A stretch of DNA of 64,000 bases, taken from the NCBI RefSeq assembly GCF_020524485.1, contig NZ_JAIVLF010000009.1:1-64000 (forward strand), read 5' to 3'. The notes beneath the pieces are model-generated. The model did no database searches and was not told the origin of the DNA. It saw only the letters and a program-made list of their open reading frames with translations. Position 1 is the stretch's first letter. Each line of letters begins with the position of its first letter. Positions 51,248-62,791 of the stretch are shown in pieces. Source of the DNA: Novosphingobium profundi. GTDB lineage: Bacteria > Pseudomonadota > Alphaproteobacteria > Sphingomonadales > Sphingomonadaceae. Both the position numbers and the translations under genes were made by a program.

Positions 51248-52357
51248 TTAGGGGCCGCCGAGTGCCAGATAATAGCGGGTGTAGCGCAGTTCCCCTTCCC
51301 GGCGCAGCGCACCCAGTGCGACAAGTTCGGCGAGGTCGCGGGTCGCGGTGGCCGAGAGTGCGCCCGTGATCGTGCGGTAGTTCGCCGCGCTCAGCCCCCC
51401 GTCGAAGCCGTCGGGTCCTTGCGCGAACATGCGCAGCAAGGCCTTCTCCTGCCGTTCGTTGATTGCGCCGCGCAGGCGGTCGAACAGGCGCGTCTTGGCG
51501 ATCAGGAAGGTGACGTGCTCCCGGCTTCGTGCCTGTGCGGCAAGCGCCGTGTCGGCAAACCAGGCCAGCCAGGCATCCACCGCGTTGGAGCGGCTCGCGC
51601 GGTGCAACTCCTCGTAATAGGCCTTGCGGCGGCGCTGGATGGTTTCGGCAAGCGCGGTAATGGCGGGGGCATCGAGCGACTGCGCCAGCGCCTTCTCCGC
51701 AAGCGCCCGGCCGATACGGCCATTGCCGTCCTCGAAGGGGTGGATCGTTTCGAACCAGAGATGGACGAGCCCAGCGCGCACCAATGCCCCCTTGCGCGTG
51801 GGGCCTGCGGGGGCGGTCTCGTTGAACCAGGCGATTAGCCGGTCCATCTCGCCGGGAACCTGCGCGGAAGGCGGCGCCTCGAAATGGACCCTGGGGGCAT
51901 GCAGCGCGCCCGAGACGATCTGCATCGGGTCGGCATGGCTACGGTAGCTGCCGATGGCGTCGAGGTCGCGCCGTCCGTTCATCAGCATGGCGTGCCAGCG
52001 CAGCAGCATCGCTTCGCTCAGCGGTTCGGCATAGGTGCGGTAGAGGTCCGCCATGAGCTCGGCGGCCCCGGCCTCGGCTGCATTGGCCCGGCGGGTGTCG
52101 GCCTTGATGCCCAGATGCCGGGCCACCGAGGACTGCACGCTCGCCCGGTCGAGCACTTCGCCTTCGATGGCCGAGCTGTCGACTGCCTCCTGCGCTATCA
52201 TCGCGATGGTCAGTTGCTCGCGCTCCTGCGGGGCGAGATGGGTCATGGCTCCCACAACCACCCCGGCCCCTTTGAGGAAGCGGTCCTCCGCCTCGCGCAG
52301 CGCGGCGGGATCGTACGTGAAGTCGGGCCAGTCGGGCTGTTGCCAGTTCCAGTGCAT
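51248..52357 (-). CDS. Fic family protein with C-terminal winged helix
   Basis: A 369-residue Fic protein. The AMP-transfer motif H-P-F-E-D-G-N-G-R-I-G-R is near residue 205, and an N-terminal inhibitory helix S-S-A-I-E-G-E near residue 61 places it in the class II self-inhibited group (Fic_N/DUF4172 type). The C-terminal 75 residues look like a winged helix-turn-helix (L-S-A-A-N-Y-R-T-I-T-G-A-L-S-A-T-A then a wing), so DNA binding and autoregulation are plausible. A perfect palindrome lies immediately upstream. Not part of the capsule operons. Confidence 0.9.
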   Translation of the reverse strand: MHWNWQQPDWPDFTYDPAALREAEDRFLKGAGVVVGAMTHLAPQEREQLTIAMIAQEAVDSSAIEGEVLDRASVQSSVARHLGIKADTRRANAAEAGAAELMADLYRTYAEPLSEAMLLRWHAMLMNGRRDLDAIGSYRSHADPMQIVSGALHAPRVHFEAPPSAQVPGEMDRLIAWFNETAPAGPTRKGALVRAGLVHLWFETIHPFEDGNGRIGRALAEKALAQSLDAPAITALAETIQRRRKAYYEELHRASRSNAVDAWLAWFADTALAAQARSREHVTFLIAKTRLFDRLRGAINERQEKALLRMFAQGPDGFDGGLSAANYRTITGALSATATRDLAELVALGALRREGELRYTRYYLALGGP

Positions 52358-52375
52358 GATCGAAGGAATGCTCTT

Positions 52376-52410
52376 CTATAGATCATCATTCAAGCAAATA
52401 TGATCTATAG
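52376..52410. promoter_or_regulatory. Palindromic operator candidate upstream of the Fic gene
   Basis: An 11-bp perfect inverted repeat, CTATAGATCAT (52376-52386) and ATGATCTATAG (52400-52410), with a 13-nt A/T-rich spacer, about 18 bp before the Fic start codon. Further GATCAT/GATC copies flank it. Its size and position suit a dimeric repressor such as the Fic protein's own C-terminal winged helix. Confidence 0.5.
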
Positions 52411-52580
52411 CCTGGCGGTTATCGATCATCGAGCCCGATGCCCGGCCCCGAAATGCCCGTGACTTGAAGGGCGTGAGTAAGGTCCTTCCGCAAGCACGCA
52501 ATCTTCGGGACTGGAAACGAATGAAAATTCCCTTTACCCTCCTGCCGCCCCCTTCCCCCGCATGCCAGGAGACATCATTC

Positions 52581-55274
<2,694 letters not shown>

Positions 55275-55283
55275 GAGCGATCC

Positions 55284-55316
55284 GCGCGGCCCGTTCGTTT
55301 ATTCGACGGGCCGCGC
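55284..55316. terminator. Bidirectional terminator between M1 peptidase and MscS genes
   Basis: A perfect 11-bp GC-rich stem (55284-55294 with 55306-55316) and an 11-nt A/T-rich loop. The TAA stop of the MscS gene (55299-55301) lies within the loop, so the terminator overlaps the end of that gene. Confidence 0.65.
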
Positions 55317-56747
55317 TTCGTCCAGGAGGTCGGCCTTCCCGCCTCGGGTTGCGGCCCGTTCGGCCTCGACCATGTCCCGGATCTCGTCGGTGGGGCGCAC
55401 GTCCTCGGCCTGTGCGCGCACCTGCGAGGATGCCCGCGGCTTTGCTGCGGCCTCGGGCGCGGCGGGGGCCGGACCTTGCGGGAGCGGCACGGCGGCCGAG
55501 CGGGGATCGAAGCGCAGGCGGTAGATCGGCTCGGGCAGACCAAACCCAGCATCTTCCAGCGCCGTCTTCACCGCCACGATGGCCAAGCTCTGCGCCTTGT
55601 ACCAATCGCTTTCGTCCTGGTCGATCCAGCCCAGGAAGCGGAGCACGACGTTGGAATCGCCCACCTCCAGCACGCGGGCCTCGGGGCCCGGATCGTCCAG
55701 CACGAAGGGCAGGCTGCCGAGCGTGTCGCGGCCGAGCCTGCGGGCGGCGAGCGCATCGTCGTCGGCATCAACGCCCAGATCGAACTGGAAGCGCCGCTGC
55801 GGGTTGCGGGTGTAGTTGAGGATCACCGCCTTGAAGACCTGCGAATTGGGGATGCGCAGGTGGTTGCCTTCCAGCGTCATCAGGATCGTCGCGCGACTGG
55901 TGAGGCGGATGACCCGGCCCTCGTAGCTGTCGATGACCACATGGTCGTTGGGAAGGAAAGGCTGGCGCACGCTGAGCATGAGCGAAGCAACGTAGTTCTC
56001 GATCGTGTCGCGCAAGGCAAATCCCAGCGCGAGTCCCAGCAGGCCCGCCCCGCCGAGCACCGCGCCCAGCAGGGTCTCCGCGCCAATCAGGTTGAGCCCG
56101 ACGATCAGACCCGCAACGACAAAGACGAAGCGGATGGCACTCGCAATCAGTTCAGCGAGGAAACTGTTGGGGGCGACGCGGTGCCAGATCCCGGTCAGTC
56201 CGGCGAGGGCATAGCCGACAAGGCCGATCCCGAAGGCGACGGCCACCGCGATCCCGACAAGGGGAAGGACCCGCACAAACTGTTCGAGACGCCCCTGAAG
56301 CGATCCCAGCGTATCGGCGCTGGCGGCCAGCGAAAGGTCACGCTGGAGCGCGCTGTCGACGGTCACCACGCCCGAAACGCGCCGGGCGATGCCTTCGGCG
56401 CGCGCGATGTCGGAGGTTTCGGGCACGGTTCCTGTCAGGCTCACCACGCCCTGGCGCACCGTCACCTTTACATCGCGGAAGGCGGGCAATTCGGAGAAGA
56501 TGCCGCGAATGCGCATGGCCATGCGGGTGTCGGCGCCCTCGTCCTGCTCGTCGGAGATGACCTGCTCTGTGCCTGGCGCGTTCTCGCCCTCGGCCTCTGC
56601 GACCTGCGTGCCAAGGGCGGCGTCCAACTGCGCGAACGCTGGCCCGGGAGCGGTAGCGACGAACGCGAGAAACAGCGCCGCGACGCGCAGGAGGCGCGCA
56701 CGTCGCCAAGCCGTACAGGCGAACGCAAGGGAGAACTGGTGAAGCAT
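55299..56747 (-). CDS. BON-domain mechanosensitive ion channel (MscS family)
   Basis: A 482-residue membrane protein. After a signal sequence (to about residue 40) comes a BON domain (about 75-145; V-K-V-T-V-R-Q-G-V-V-S-L-T-G-T-V), three transmembrane helices (about 165-260), then the MscS pore helix and beta domain (G-G-A-G-L-L-G-L-A-L-G-F-A-L-R-D-T-I-E-N). Osmotic-shock release valve. The long upstream frame is a shadow of topoisomerase. An alternative coupled start is the ATG at 56831 that overlaps the topoisomerase TGA stop. Confidence 0.88.
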   Translation of the reverse strand: MLHQFSLAFACTAWRRARLLRVAALFLAFVATAPGPAFAQLDAALGTQVAEAEGENAPGTEQVISDEQDEGADTRMAMRIRGIFSELPAFRDVKVTVRQGVVSLTGTVPETSDIARAEGIARRVSGVVTVDSALQRDLSLAASADTLGSLQGRLEQFVRVLPLVGIAVAVAFGIGLVGYALAGLTGIWHRVAPNSFLAELIASAIRFVFVVAGLIVGLNLIGAETLLGAVLGGAGLLGLALGFALRDTIENYVASLMLSVRQPFLPNDHVVIDSYEGRVIRLTSRATILMTLEGNHLRIPNSQVFKAVILNYTRNPQRRFQFDLGVDADDDALAARRLGRDTLGSLPFVLDDPGPEARVLEVGDSNVVLRFLGWIDQDESDWYKAQSLAIVAVKTALEDAGFGLPEPIYRLRFDPRSAAVPLPQGPAPAAPEAAAKPRASSQVRAQAEDVRPTDEIRDMVEAERAATRGGKADLLDEARPVE

Positions 56748-56830
56748 CGCGGGGAGGATCGCACCACGCCGCCGATCCGGCAACCACGGCTCGGACCTCG
56801 AAAGTTTCCGCGAGGAAACGCAGCGGCGCA

Positions 56831-57922
56831 TCAGGCCCCCGCCCCGAGGCGTCGGCGCAGGAAAGCCAGGACCAGCGCCTCTTCGGAGTCGAGATGGCCG
56901 GGGTCTTCCACCAACTCGGCGGCGATGCTGTCGAGCGCCGCCTCGGTCAGTTCGCGCGAGAGATAGGCCTCGAAGACTTCGGGGTGGATGTAGCACTTGC
57001 GGCAGACGGCGGGCGTATTGCCAAGCCGCGCGGCGACACCTTCGATGGCCTCGCGGATATTGCGCTTGGCCGCCGCGTCGCTGTCGAAGAGTTCGTATTC
57101 GCTGAGCGCGATGGCGGCGAGGACAGTGCCGCTCCAGGTGCGGAAATCCTTGGCGGTGATGTCGCGTCCGGAAATATCGCGCAGGTACGCGTTGATGTCG
57201 CTGGAGCTGACCTCCCGGCGTTCGCCATCCTCGTCCAGGTACTGGAAGAGATGCTGGCCGGGCAGTTCCTGCATGGCCTTGACGATCCGCGCCACGCGCC
57301 GGTCGGTGACCTTGAGGCGCCAGCTCCGCCCGCTCTTGCCCTTGAAATCGAAGCGCAGTTTCGATTTCTCCACCGAGACGTGCCGGCAGCGCAAGGTGGT
57401 GAGGCCGTAGCTCTTGTTGCGCCGCGCATAGTCGGAGTTGCCCACCCGGATCATCGTGGTTTCCAGAAGCCGCACGACGGTTGCCAGCACCTTCTCGCGC
57501 GGGAGGCCCTGGCGGCGCATGTGCCGGGAAACTTCCTCGCGGATCGTGGGCAGGCTGGCCGCAAAGTCGAGCATGCGCTCGTACTTGATCGTCTCGCGCC
57601 ATTCGCGAAAGCGCGGGTGATACCGGTACTGGCGCCGCCCGGCCGCGTCCTTGCCCGTCGCCAGGATATGGGCGTTGGCTGCTGGCGCAAACCAGGCCTC
57701 GGTATAGGCGGGTGGCAGGGCAATGGCGTCGAGCCGCGTGATCGTCGCGCGGTCGCGGATGCGTTTCCTGTGCGTGTCGTAGTAGCCAAAGCCGTGCTTC
57801 AGCGCCCGGCGCGTGAAGCCGGGACTGGAGGGATCGACATGCACGAGCCCGATGTCCCCGTCGATCTTCGGGTCGTTCTCCTGGTCGAGGGTCTTGCGGG
57901 TTTCCTCGGGTATCGCCAGCAC
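56831..57922 (-). CDS. DNA topoisomerase IB
   Basis: A 363-residue eukaryotic/poxvirus-like type IB topoisomerase. Visible motifs: R-V-G-N-S-D-Y-A-R-R-N-K-S-Y-G-L-T-T-L (about 160), F-D-F-K-G-K-S-G-R (about 192), D-F-R-T-W-S-G-T (about 265) and the catalytic Tyr in C-R-K-C-Y-I-H-P-E-V (about 312). Relaxes supercoils. The best start is a GTG with GGAGG 11 nt upstream; the frame stays open a further 20 codons or so without a canonical start. It is immediately upstream of the MscS gene. Confidence 0.94.
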   Translation of the reverse strand: MLAIPEETRKTLDQENDPKIDGDIGLVHVDPSSPGFTRRALKHGFGYYDTHRKRIRDRATITRLDAIALPPAYTEAWFAPAANAHILATGKDAAGRRQYRYHPRFREWRETIKYERMLDFAASLPTIREEVSRHMRRQGLPREKVLATVVRLLETTMIRVGNSDYARRNKSYGLTTLRCRHVSVEKSKLRFDFKGKSGRSWRLKVTDRRVARIVKAMQELPGQHLFQYLDEDGERREVSSSDINAYLRDISGRDITAKDFRTWSGTVLAAIALSEYELFDSDAAAKRNIREAIEGVAARLGNTPAVCRKCYIHPEVFEAYLSRELTEAALDSIAAELVEDPGHLDSEEALVLAFLRRRLGAGA

Positions 57923-58124
57923 GTGGGTCTCGGCCTCCTTGCCGGTCGCGGGGATGTGATCTCCTGCTAACGCGCAGCCCCGCCCTCTGGGTTCCCGGCG
58001 CAGGATCGAACAGTCTGGAATGGCTCCAAAAGTGCAAATAAACGTTCACTTATGAACAGTTTATGAGAAACTATGAAAAGTTCCCGTCTCTTTAAAATAA
58101 AGGTGTGATCCCTATATTGAGGGC

Positions 58125-58835
58125 ATGGCAGAACTGAAATCGAAACTTGATCGCCGGGCCCTTGTTCGCTCCGGCGGCGCGGTCGCATTGGGCGCATTCC
58201 TGTTCCGATCTTCCGCGTTTACTTCCGATCCGGCCGCCCGTGCCACTCCCTCTGCGCGCGCCGCAGCGCCCGGTGCACAGGCAGCCAAGGTGGCCGCGCG
58301 CGCGGCACCCGATCCTGTCGAGTTCCCGGTGAACCGGGGCCTCCTGGAGCGGGCGCGGCAGGCGATGGAGACCCACGCCTCTTCGCTGCGCCGCCGGGAC
58401 CGGATTGCGCTGATCGACTTTTCCGAGGCCTCCTCGGAGCGCCGCATGCACCTGCTCGACCTCGAGGCGGGCAAGGCGACCCAGCTCCTTGTCTCGCACG
58501 GCTCCGGGTCCGACCCGGCCCATACCGGCTTCGTACAGAGCTTTTCCAACGCGGTGGGCTCGAACGCGTCGAGCCGGGGGGCCTATGTCACCTCCAACTA
58601 CTACGTAGGCAAGCATGGCCGCTCGCAGCGCCTCAGCGGCCTTGATGCGACGAACGACAACGCGCTTCAGCGCGCCATCGTGCTGCACAGCGCCTGGTAC
58701 GCCAACCCGGACATGCTGCGCACACACGGCATGCTCGGCCGCAGCCAGGGGTGCTTTGCGGTGGGCGAGAAGGAACTCGACGATGTCTTCGCGTTCCTGG
58801 GCGAAGGCCGGATGATCTACGCCGACCGGGCCTGA
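58125..58835 (+). CDS. Murein L,D-transpeptidase catalytic domain protein (YkuD_2 family)
   Basis: A 236-residue protein. Its N-terminus has a Tat/Sec-like signal (L-D-R-R-A-L-V-R-S-G-G-A-V-A-L-G-A-F), followed by an Ala-rich linker and, at about 75-235, a YkuD_2 catalytic domain with catalytic His in V-L-H-S-A-W-Y (about 186) and Cys in G-R-S-Q-G-C-F-A-V (about 208). Likely forms or edits 3-3 peptidoglycan crosslinks or attaches lipoproteins. Its neighbour on the same strand is a second, unrelated-type L,D-transpeptidase. Confidence 0.88.
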   Translation: MAELKSKLDRRALVRSGGAVALGAFLFRSSAFTSDPAARATPSARAAAPGAQAAKVAARAAPDPVEFPVNRGLLERARQAMETHASSLRRRDRIALIDFSEASSERRMHLLDLEAGKATQLLVSHGSGSDPAHTGFVQSFSNAVGSNASSRGAYVTSNYYVGKHGRSQRLSGLDATNDNALQRAIVLHSAWYANPDMLRTHGMLGRSQGCFAVGEKELDDVFAFLGEGRMIYADRA

Positions 58836-58885
58836 GCGCACTTGTGTGCGCAACCTTTGCATCCGGGCGCGGTTAGTCCTCCCTG

Positions 58886-60328
58886 ATGAATAGGGAGAAA
58901 TGCGTGCAAATTGCGAGAACCGGAATCCTGCCCCTGATCGGTGCGGCTGCGCTGGCGGGGTGCTCAGGCTCTTCGGAAGCCGAGGGGGAGGCGCGCTGGA
59001 CGTCCGGATCGATCGAGGAGCTGCGCGAAGCCATCGGGGAACGGGCCGAACATGGCCTTGACCATGTGCGCTTCGAGGTGCCCGAGGACGCCGGATCGGC
59101 GGCGGGCCAGACGGCGATGACGAAGGCCGCGCTCCTCTACGCCAGCGCGCTTGCCCGGGGCGCCAGCGATCCCGGTGAACTCTACGAGGTCTACACGGTG
59201 CCACGCAACGATCCCGACCTGAAGGCTGGGCTGGCGAAGGCGTTGGCGCAAGGGGACGTGGACGACTGGCTGAACAGCCTTGCGCCCCACGATGGGGCGT
59301 ACGAAGCGCTCTCGAAGGCCTATCTCGCGCTCGCGGATAAGAAGGCGGCCCCCTCGCCCGAGATCCCTGTGCCCGAGGAACCGCTCGAAGCCGGTGACGA
59401 GGACCCGCGCGTTCCCGCCATTGCCCGCCAGCTGGCGGCTTCGGGGTATCTTTCGAGCGCAGCGGGCCGTGCGGCCGGGCAGCGCTACAGCGAGGAGATG
59501 GTCGCGGCGGTCAAGCGCATGCAGGCCGACTACGGCATCGATCCCGATGGCATCATCGGCAAGGACGCGCTGGAAATCCTGAACTTTTCCGATGCGGACC
59601 GCGCCCGCGCGCTGGCCGTCGCGATGGAACGGCTGCGCTGGCTCGAACGCAAGGCGCCGGACACCCGCATCGACGTCAACACCGCGACCGGGCGCCTGAC
59701 CTACTGGCGCGAGGGCAAGGTGGCCGACCGCCGCAAGGCCGTGGTCGGCGAGCCGGGCCACGAGACGCCCCAGCTGGGCTCGCCCATCTATCGCCTCGTT
59801 GCCAACCCGACCTGGACCGTGCCCCGCTCGATCGAGGAAAACGAGCTGGCGGGCAAGGGCGCGGCGTACCTGCGCGCCAACAACATGGCGCGAAAGGATG
59901 GCTGGATCGTCCAGCAGTCCGGCCCCGAAAACTCGCTCGGTCTCGTCAAGTTCGACATGAAGAACGACCACGCGATCTACCTCCACGACACACCCGCCAA
60001 GGCGCTGTTCGACGAGGTTCAGCGCCAGCGCAGTCACGGCTGTGTGCGGGTAGAGGACGCGCTGGGCTTTGCCGCGCTGATCGCCAGCCACGCCGGGCTG
60101 AGCGAGGAATGGACCGCCGCGCGCGAGACCGGCGAGGAAACCTTCGTGGCGCTTCCGCGCGAGATCCCGGTCCGTCTGCTCTACCAGACGGTTGTCCTGG
60201 ATGAGGAAGGCACGCCCTCTGTCCACGCCGATCCCTACGACTGGGATACGCGCGTCGCCCGCAAGCTGGGCTTTGACGAACGCGCGCGCCACGTGCTGAA
60301 GGCGGGCGCGCAGGACGTCGGACCCTGA
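58886..60328 (+). CDS. L,D-transpeptidase (YcbB/LdtD type) lipoprotein
   Basis: A 480-residue lipoprotein (lipobox A-L-A-G-C, about residue 26). An N-terminal helical region precedes a peptidoglycan-binding domain (about 200-235: Y-S-E-E-M-V-A-A-V-K-R-M-Q) and a YkuD catalytic domain (about 260-440) with H-D-T-P-A-K and catalytic S-H-G-C-V-R-V-E-D (Cys about 388). Smaller than E. coli LdtD (615). Follows the YkuD_2 gene by 50 bp, with a strong terminator after its stop. Confidence 0.9.
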   Translation: MNREKCVQIARTGILPLIGAAALAGCSGSSEAEGEARWTSGSIEELREAIGERAEHGLDHVRFEVPEDAGSAAGQTAMTKAALLYASALARGASDPGELYEVYTVPRNDPDLKAGLAKALAQGDVDDWLNSLAPHDGAYEALSKAYLALADKKAAPSPEIPVPEEPLEAGDEDPRVPAIARQLAASGYLSSAAGRAAGQRYSEEMVAAVKRMQADYGIDPDGIIGKDALEILNFSDADRARALAVAMERLRWLERKAPDTRIDVNTATGRLTYWREGKVADRRKAVVGEPGHETPQLGSPIYRLVANPTWTVPRSIEENELAGKGAAYLRANNMARKDGWIVQQSGPENSLGLVKFDMKNDHAIYLHDTPAKALFDEVQRQRSHGCVRVEDALGFAALIASHAGLSEEWTAARETGEETFVALPREIPVRLLYQTVVLDEEGTPSVHADPYDWDTRVARKLGFDERARHVLKAGAQDVGP

Positions 60329-60336
60329 AAACCGCT

Positions 60337-60367
60337 CGGCCCCGTCCGCTTGTCAGCGGCGGGGCCG
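60337..60367. terminator. Terminator between L,D-transpeptidase and HTH gene
   Basis: A 13-bp hairpin with one bulged T: CGGCCCCG (60337-60344) with CGGGGCCG (60360-60367) and CCGCT (60346-60350) with AGCGG (60355-60359), loop TGTC. It lies between two convergent genes. Confidence 0.65.
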
Positions 60368-60372
60368 GGACT

Positions 60373-60609
60373 TCAATCGAGGGAAGCGCGCAGTTCCTCC
60401 TCGGCGGCGGTCGCCTCGAGGATCAGGCGGCGCAGTTCCTTGGCGGTGTCTTCCAGCAGGCCTGCACTCAGCTCACGCTCGCCGTTGGCGAAACGGCGAA
60501 TGGCGCGCTCGTCAATCCCGATGCGGCGCGAGAAGGCCGCCGGGCCGCCGAAGATCTGGACGCAGTGAGCGAAGTGCTCGCGCTTTGCGTGGTCTGAAGA
60601 TGCTGTCAT
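60373..60609 (-). CDS. Small helix-turn-helix protein
   Basis: A 78-residue protein. The central A-A-F-S-R-R-I-G-I-D-E-R-A-I-R-R-F-A-N-G-E (about 27-47) matches the shape of a Cro/C1-type helix-turn-helix, so it is likely DNA-binding. No effector domain is present. Longer in-frame starts exist at 60642 and 60654 but have no ribosome site. Function is unknown. Confidence 0.6.
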   Translation of the reverse strand: MTASSDHAKREHFAHCVQIFGGPAAFSRRIGIDERAIRRFANGERELSAGLLEDTAKELRRLILEATAAEEELRASLD

Positions 60610-60704
60610 GGTATCCGCCTGTTGCTGGGTTTCCCTCGCCATAGGGAACCACACGCCAGAGGCAAGCGCCCTCCTCCCGCGTCACACGGATCCGCTGGCC
60701 GCCT

Positions 60705-61064
60705 TCACTGATAGCGCAGCCGGTTCTCGAACCCTTCGTTGGCCTTGGTCATCTTGGCAATCTTGCGCAAGGTCGCGCGGATGTGGCGTTCGACCCGGCG
60801 ATCGTCGTGAATGCCGGTGATGCGATAGTCGTCCTGATCGAGCATACGCTTGATCGCGCTCGCAAAAGTGGCTTGATCCTCCAGGGAAGCCGACATCTTC
60901 AGGCGGCGACAGGCCCATTCTTCGGCCGCCGCCTTGTCGTAGTCGTCCTCCGACCCATAGCCGCGCCGGTCGGCGGCGGCCTGGTCGCGGCCTGCGGCCT
61001 CGATGCGCGCCTCCAGCCATTTGGAGACCAGTTCGCTATCCCAGGGTTTTGACGCTTCGCTCAT
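60705..61064 (-). CDS. Hypothetical protein
   Basis: A 119-residue, mostly helical, highly charged protein rich in Ala, Arg and Asp/Glu. The start has an AGGAAGG ribosome site. I do not recognise a family. It is followed by the HTH gene, and lies downstream of the LigM-like gene on the same strand. Confidence 0.62.
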   Translation of the reverse strand: MSEASKPWDSELVSKWLEARIEAAGRDQAAADRRGYGSEDDYDKAAAEEWACRRLKMSASLEDQATFASAIKRMLDQDDYRITGIHDDRRVERHIRATLRKIAKMTKANEGFENRLRYQ

Positions 61065-61169
61065 GGCGGCCTTCCTGAGCCATGCGCCCGGGCGAGGCAA
61101 GCCCGGCGTCCCGATCCCGGGAAGATCACTCCCCCGGATCGAGACGACAGGCGCACGATCTGGGCAGGC

Positions 61170-62549
61170 TCAGGCGGCGAGGCCCGGGCGATAGCCCTCC
61201 TGCGCCACCTTGGAAAACGGCCATCCGCTGACCGTGGCGCGCAGCGTGGTCTGGACGTGCCGTTCGACCGTGGGGCGGTTCGAGCCGCCCGCAGGTTCGC
61301 CCCAGATGACGCTCAGCTCCGAGCCTTTCGCAGCGACCTCCTCGTCCACCACGGCCAGCGCCACCCAGGCCCCGTCCGGCGCAATGAAGGAGGTGTAGGT
61401 CGAGACCCCCACTTCGTTGTCGTGCGTGTCGAGCACGACGTCATAGGGGTAGGCCGCGTAGTGCGCGGTCGGCACTTCCATGGCCTTGGCGTTCTGGCCC
61501 GGGCTCATCTGGCTGGCGTAGACCTTGGCCGCATCCTCGCTGTCGAGGACAAGCGAGACCTTCTTGCGGTGCTTCTGGGAGGCCTTTTCTTCCAGCGCCT
61601 TGCGGCCCACGAAATCATGGTCGAAGCGGATGAGGCGGCCATAGTCCACTTCCCAGGGGGTGAAGTAGTAGTCCTCGATCGCATCGGAGACGAAACTTCC
61701 GCCGAGCGCCGCAATCGCGTCGAAACTGGTCGCGGGCAGCCACTCGCGGTAGGCGCGCATCTCCTCGCCCGAATAGATCGCGGGAAGCGGGCACGGCAGC
61801 CACCCGGAATCGACCGCCGCGCTCGAATAGGCGCGCGCGCCGACCTGGCGCAGGCCGAATTCCTCGCCCGCCTCCAGGATCGTGCCCTTGATCTCGTCAT
61901 AGAGCTCCCAGGGGCCCCAGAACTCCAGCCCCGGCGCGCCGCCCATGCCATGGCGCAGCGAACGGAACGTGCGCCCGGAAACCGAGAGATGCCCCATCTG
62001 GAAGAAGCGGGGCTGGTCGATCGGACCGCCGTTCAGCTTTTCCAGCAGCGCCCAGGCCTTGGGGCCTTGAAGCTCGAAGCGGAAGGTCTTGCGCGGCTTG
62101 GCGTTCTGAAGCGTGCGCTCGTCGCGGTCGCAGCGCACGTCGAAACCCGAGGTCGCGGCCTGGTACTCCACCCAGTTGGCGACCGTCGGGCGGCCCACGA
62201 TGTTCACCAGGTGCTCGCCCAGTCCGAAGATGATCATGTCGCCGATGAGGAAGCCGTTTTCGGCGCAGGCGATGAACTGCTTGGCCTTGCCATCGCCGAA
62301 GTTCGAGAAAGTGTTGACCGCAAGGCTGGAGACAAAGGCCATGACATCGGGGCCTTCCACGTAGAGGTCGGTCATGTGGAACGACTGGTCCATGAGCGCC
62401 ACGCCTTCGCGCCAGGCGCGCTGCTCCTCGCGCCAGTTGGAAAACTCGGCGGGTATCGGGAACTGGTAGGGACCGGTCTGCGAATTGCGCATCATCTGCA
62501 GGGCGCCACCGAAGTGGTCGATCTTGGCTTGAAGCGATGGAAACTGCAT
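61170..62549 (-). CDS. GcvT-family tetrahydrofolate-dependent O-demethylase (LigM/DesA-like)
   Basis: A 459-residue aminomethyltransferase-fold protein resembling LigM (vanillate/3-O-methylgallate O-demethylase) and DesA (syringate O-demethylase) of Sphingobium, which pass the aryl methyl group to tetrahydrofolate. The N-terminus F-P-S-L-Q-A-K-I-D-H-F-G-G-A (about 3-16), G-L-E-F-W-G-P-W-E (about 206) and D-Y-G-R-L-I-R-F-D-H-D-F-V-G-R (about 300) fit that family. An AAGGAG site precedes the ATG. Divergent from an AraC regulator. Methyl-THF recycling genes are not nearby, and the exact aromatic or other methyl donor is not readable. Confidence 0.86.
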   Translation of the reverse strand: MQFPSLQAKIDHFGGALQMMRNSQTGPYQFPIPAEFSNWREEQRAWREGVALMDQSFHMTDLYVEGPDVMAFVSSLAVNTFSNFGDGKAKQFIACAENGFLIGDMIIFGLGEHLVNIVGRPTVANWVEYQAATSGFDVRCDRDERTLQNAKPRKTFRFELQGPKAWALLEKLNGGPIDQPRFFQMGHLSVSGRTFRSLRHGMGGAPGLEFWGPWELYDEIKGTILEAGEEFGLRQVGARAYSSAAVDSGWLPCPLPAIYSGEEMRAYREWLPATSFDAIAALGGSFVSDAIEDYYFTPWEVDYGRLIRFDHDFVGRKALEEKASQKHRKKVSLVLDSEDAAKVYASQMSPGQNAKAMEVPTAHYAAYPYDVVLDTHDNEVGVSTYTSFIAPDGAWVALAVVDEEVAAKGSELSVIWGEPAGGSNRPTVERHVQTTLRATVSGWPFSKVAQEGYRPGLAA

Positions 62550-62791
62550 TTTCAGGCTCTCCTTGATGGTTTTGAGCCTTTCTCGCCGTTCGCGAAGCGC
62601 GGTTCTTGACCGCAGGCGACGCCGCGTTGCCCCTATGCGACATCGCGCGACGGGCCGGGGTTGCGATGGGCCGAGCCTGCCCCGGCTTTTGCCCGCCGAC
62701 ACAGGGTGATAGCCTTGCCGAAAAGCTGGAACGCACGTCCAAGAGCCCGCGTTCAGGCCTTGAGAACGAAAGACATTTTGGGAGCACGCCT

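Noticed and set aside
51136..51324. 62-codon minus-strand frame downstream of rmlA
   Set aside because: Overlaps the ends of rmlA and the Fic gene region, with no ribosome site or recognisable sequence.
58044..58057. Inverted repeat GTTCA-N4-TGAAC as a possible LexA/SOS box
   Set aside because: Alphaproteobacterial SOS boxes are direct GTTC-N7-GTTC repeats, and the neighbouring genes are not SOS genes.
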